Shown here: in pieces, positions 63,735-64,000 of the stretch
Position numbering within the stretch: the stretch's first letter is position 1
How the letters are laid out: each line of letters opens with the position of its first letter
Assembly (NCBI GenBank): GCA_963573385.1
Contig: CAUYLG010033140.1
Location: forward strand, 62,001-126,000
DNA from: Cacajao melanocephalus
Lineage: Eukaryota > Chordata > Mammalia > Primates > Pitheciidae
Direction of reading: 5' to 3'
DNA: 64,000 nt
The notes under the pieces: generated by a model
The model's input: the letters and a program-made list of their open reading frames with translations, nothing else
Database searches by the model: none
What the model was told of the DNA's origin: nothing
Translations under genes and position numbers: made by a program

Positions 63735-64000
63735 ATTCCTGGTGCCAACTGTTTTAGATCAGGTTTCAGGAAATAGACTCTCAGAGAGTTGCTTGCAGGA
63801 TGTTTGCTGGAGAAACTGTTGAAACAATACTTATAAGAAAGTGAGGGAAACAGGATTGGGCAGAGGGAGAAGTTGAACTGCAATGTGGTTGAATAGAGAC
63901 ATCAGCCAATCCCATAAAAAATGCTGGTACTGGGACAGCCCTTCTGAGTTATCCCAAATTGAGGCAAGGGGGGCCGTGTTTTTGTACAACTGCACTAGAT
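63735..64000 (+). repeat. Unclassified interspersed repeat, copy B (cut by window edge)
   Basis: AAACAGGATTGGGCAGAGGG, AACTGCAATGTGGTTGAATA and TCCCAAATTGAGGCAAGG parallel copy A at 60,560-60,760, with many substitutions. Confidence 0.5.

Overview
The window is primate genomic DNA. It holds many Alu elements (about a dozen full or partial copies), L1, MIR, L2, MaLR LTR and DNA-transposon fossils at ordinary mammalian AT content, and one spliced vertebrate gene. The gene is MBIP (MAP3K12-binding inhibitory protein 1), on the minus strand. Its first six coding exons lie between 10,161 and 1,214, and the 3' exons are off the left edge. Compared with the human protein as I remember it, the encoded residues differ at about 11 of 263 positions, all within residues 1-158. 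No Alu here looks clearly like AluY. I therefore lean towards a non-human simian rather than human, with limited confidence because the comparison is from memory.

Layout. 1-10,330: the 5' two thirds of MBIP, with exons of 129, 120, 225, 97, 66 and 153 bp joined by GT-AG introns and a GC-rich promoter at about 9,700-10,290. 10,330-64,000: intergenic DNA in which I find no protein-coding gene. Every open frame examined there is a repeat or a chance frame. In human the MBIP 5' flank leads towards SFTA3 and NKX2-1 (chr14q13), so this part probably corresponds to the MBIP-NKX2-1 interval, where long-range regulatory DNA would be expected. Two repeat-free stretches rich in homeodomain, E-box or FOX-like motifs (around 33.7-34.8 kb and 52.2-52.7 kb) are the best enhancer candidates.

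The repeat architecture carries the most unusual signals. An LTR at about 43.56-44.48 kb contains roughly 330 bp of extra AT-rich DNA that includes a 77-bp direct copy of sequence 1.9 kb away and a 30-bp inverted copy of sequence 0.6 kb away, which looks like a templated-insertion scar. A 16-bp exact direct repeat flanks a bare A-run at 36.35-36.39 kb, like a target-site duplication around a poly(A)-only insertion. Other points of interest are an L1 with an apparently inverted 5' part (40.9-41.66 kb), a (TG)n(TA)n microsatellite enclosed with an Alu between target-site duplications, a C-rich tract with quadruplex potential, an old L1 split by three Alus, and a MER1 element nested in a larger unclassified repeat.

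There is no operon, CRISPR array or mobile gene cluster, and I see no evidence of a new multi-gene system. Repeat family names and boundaries were assigned by eye and are approximate, usually to 5-30 bp.
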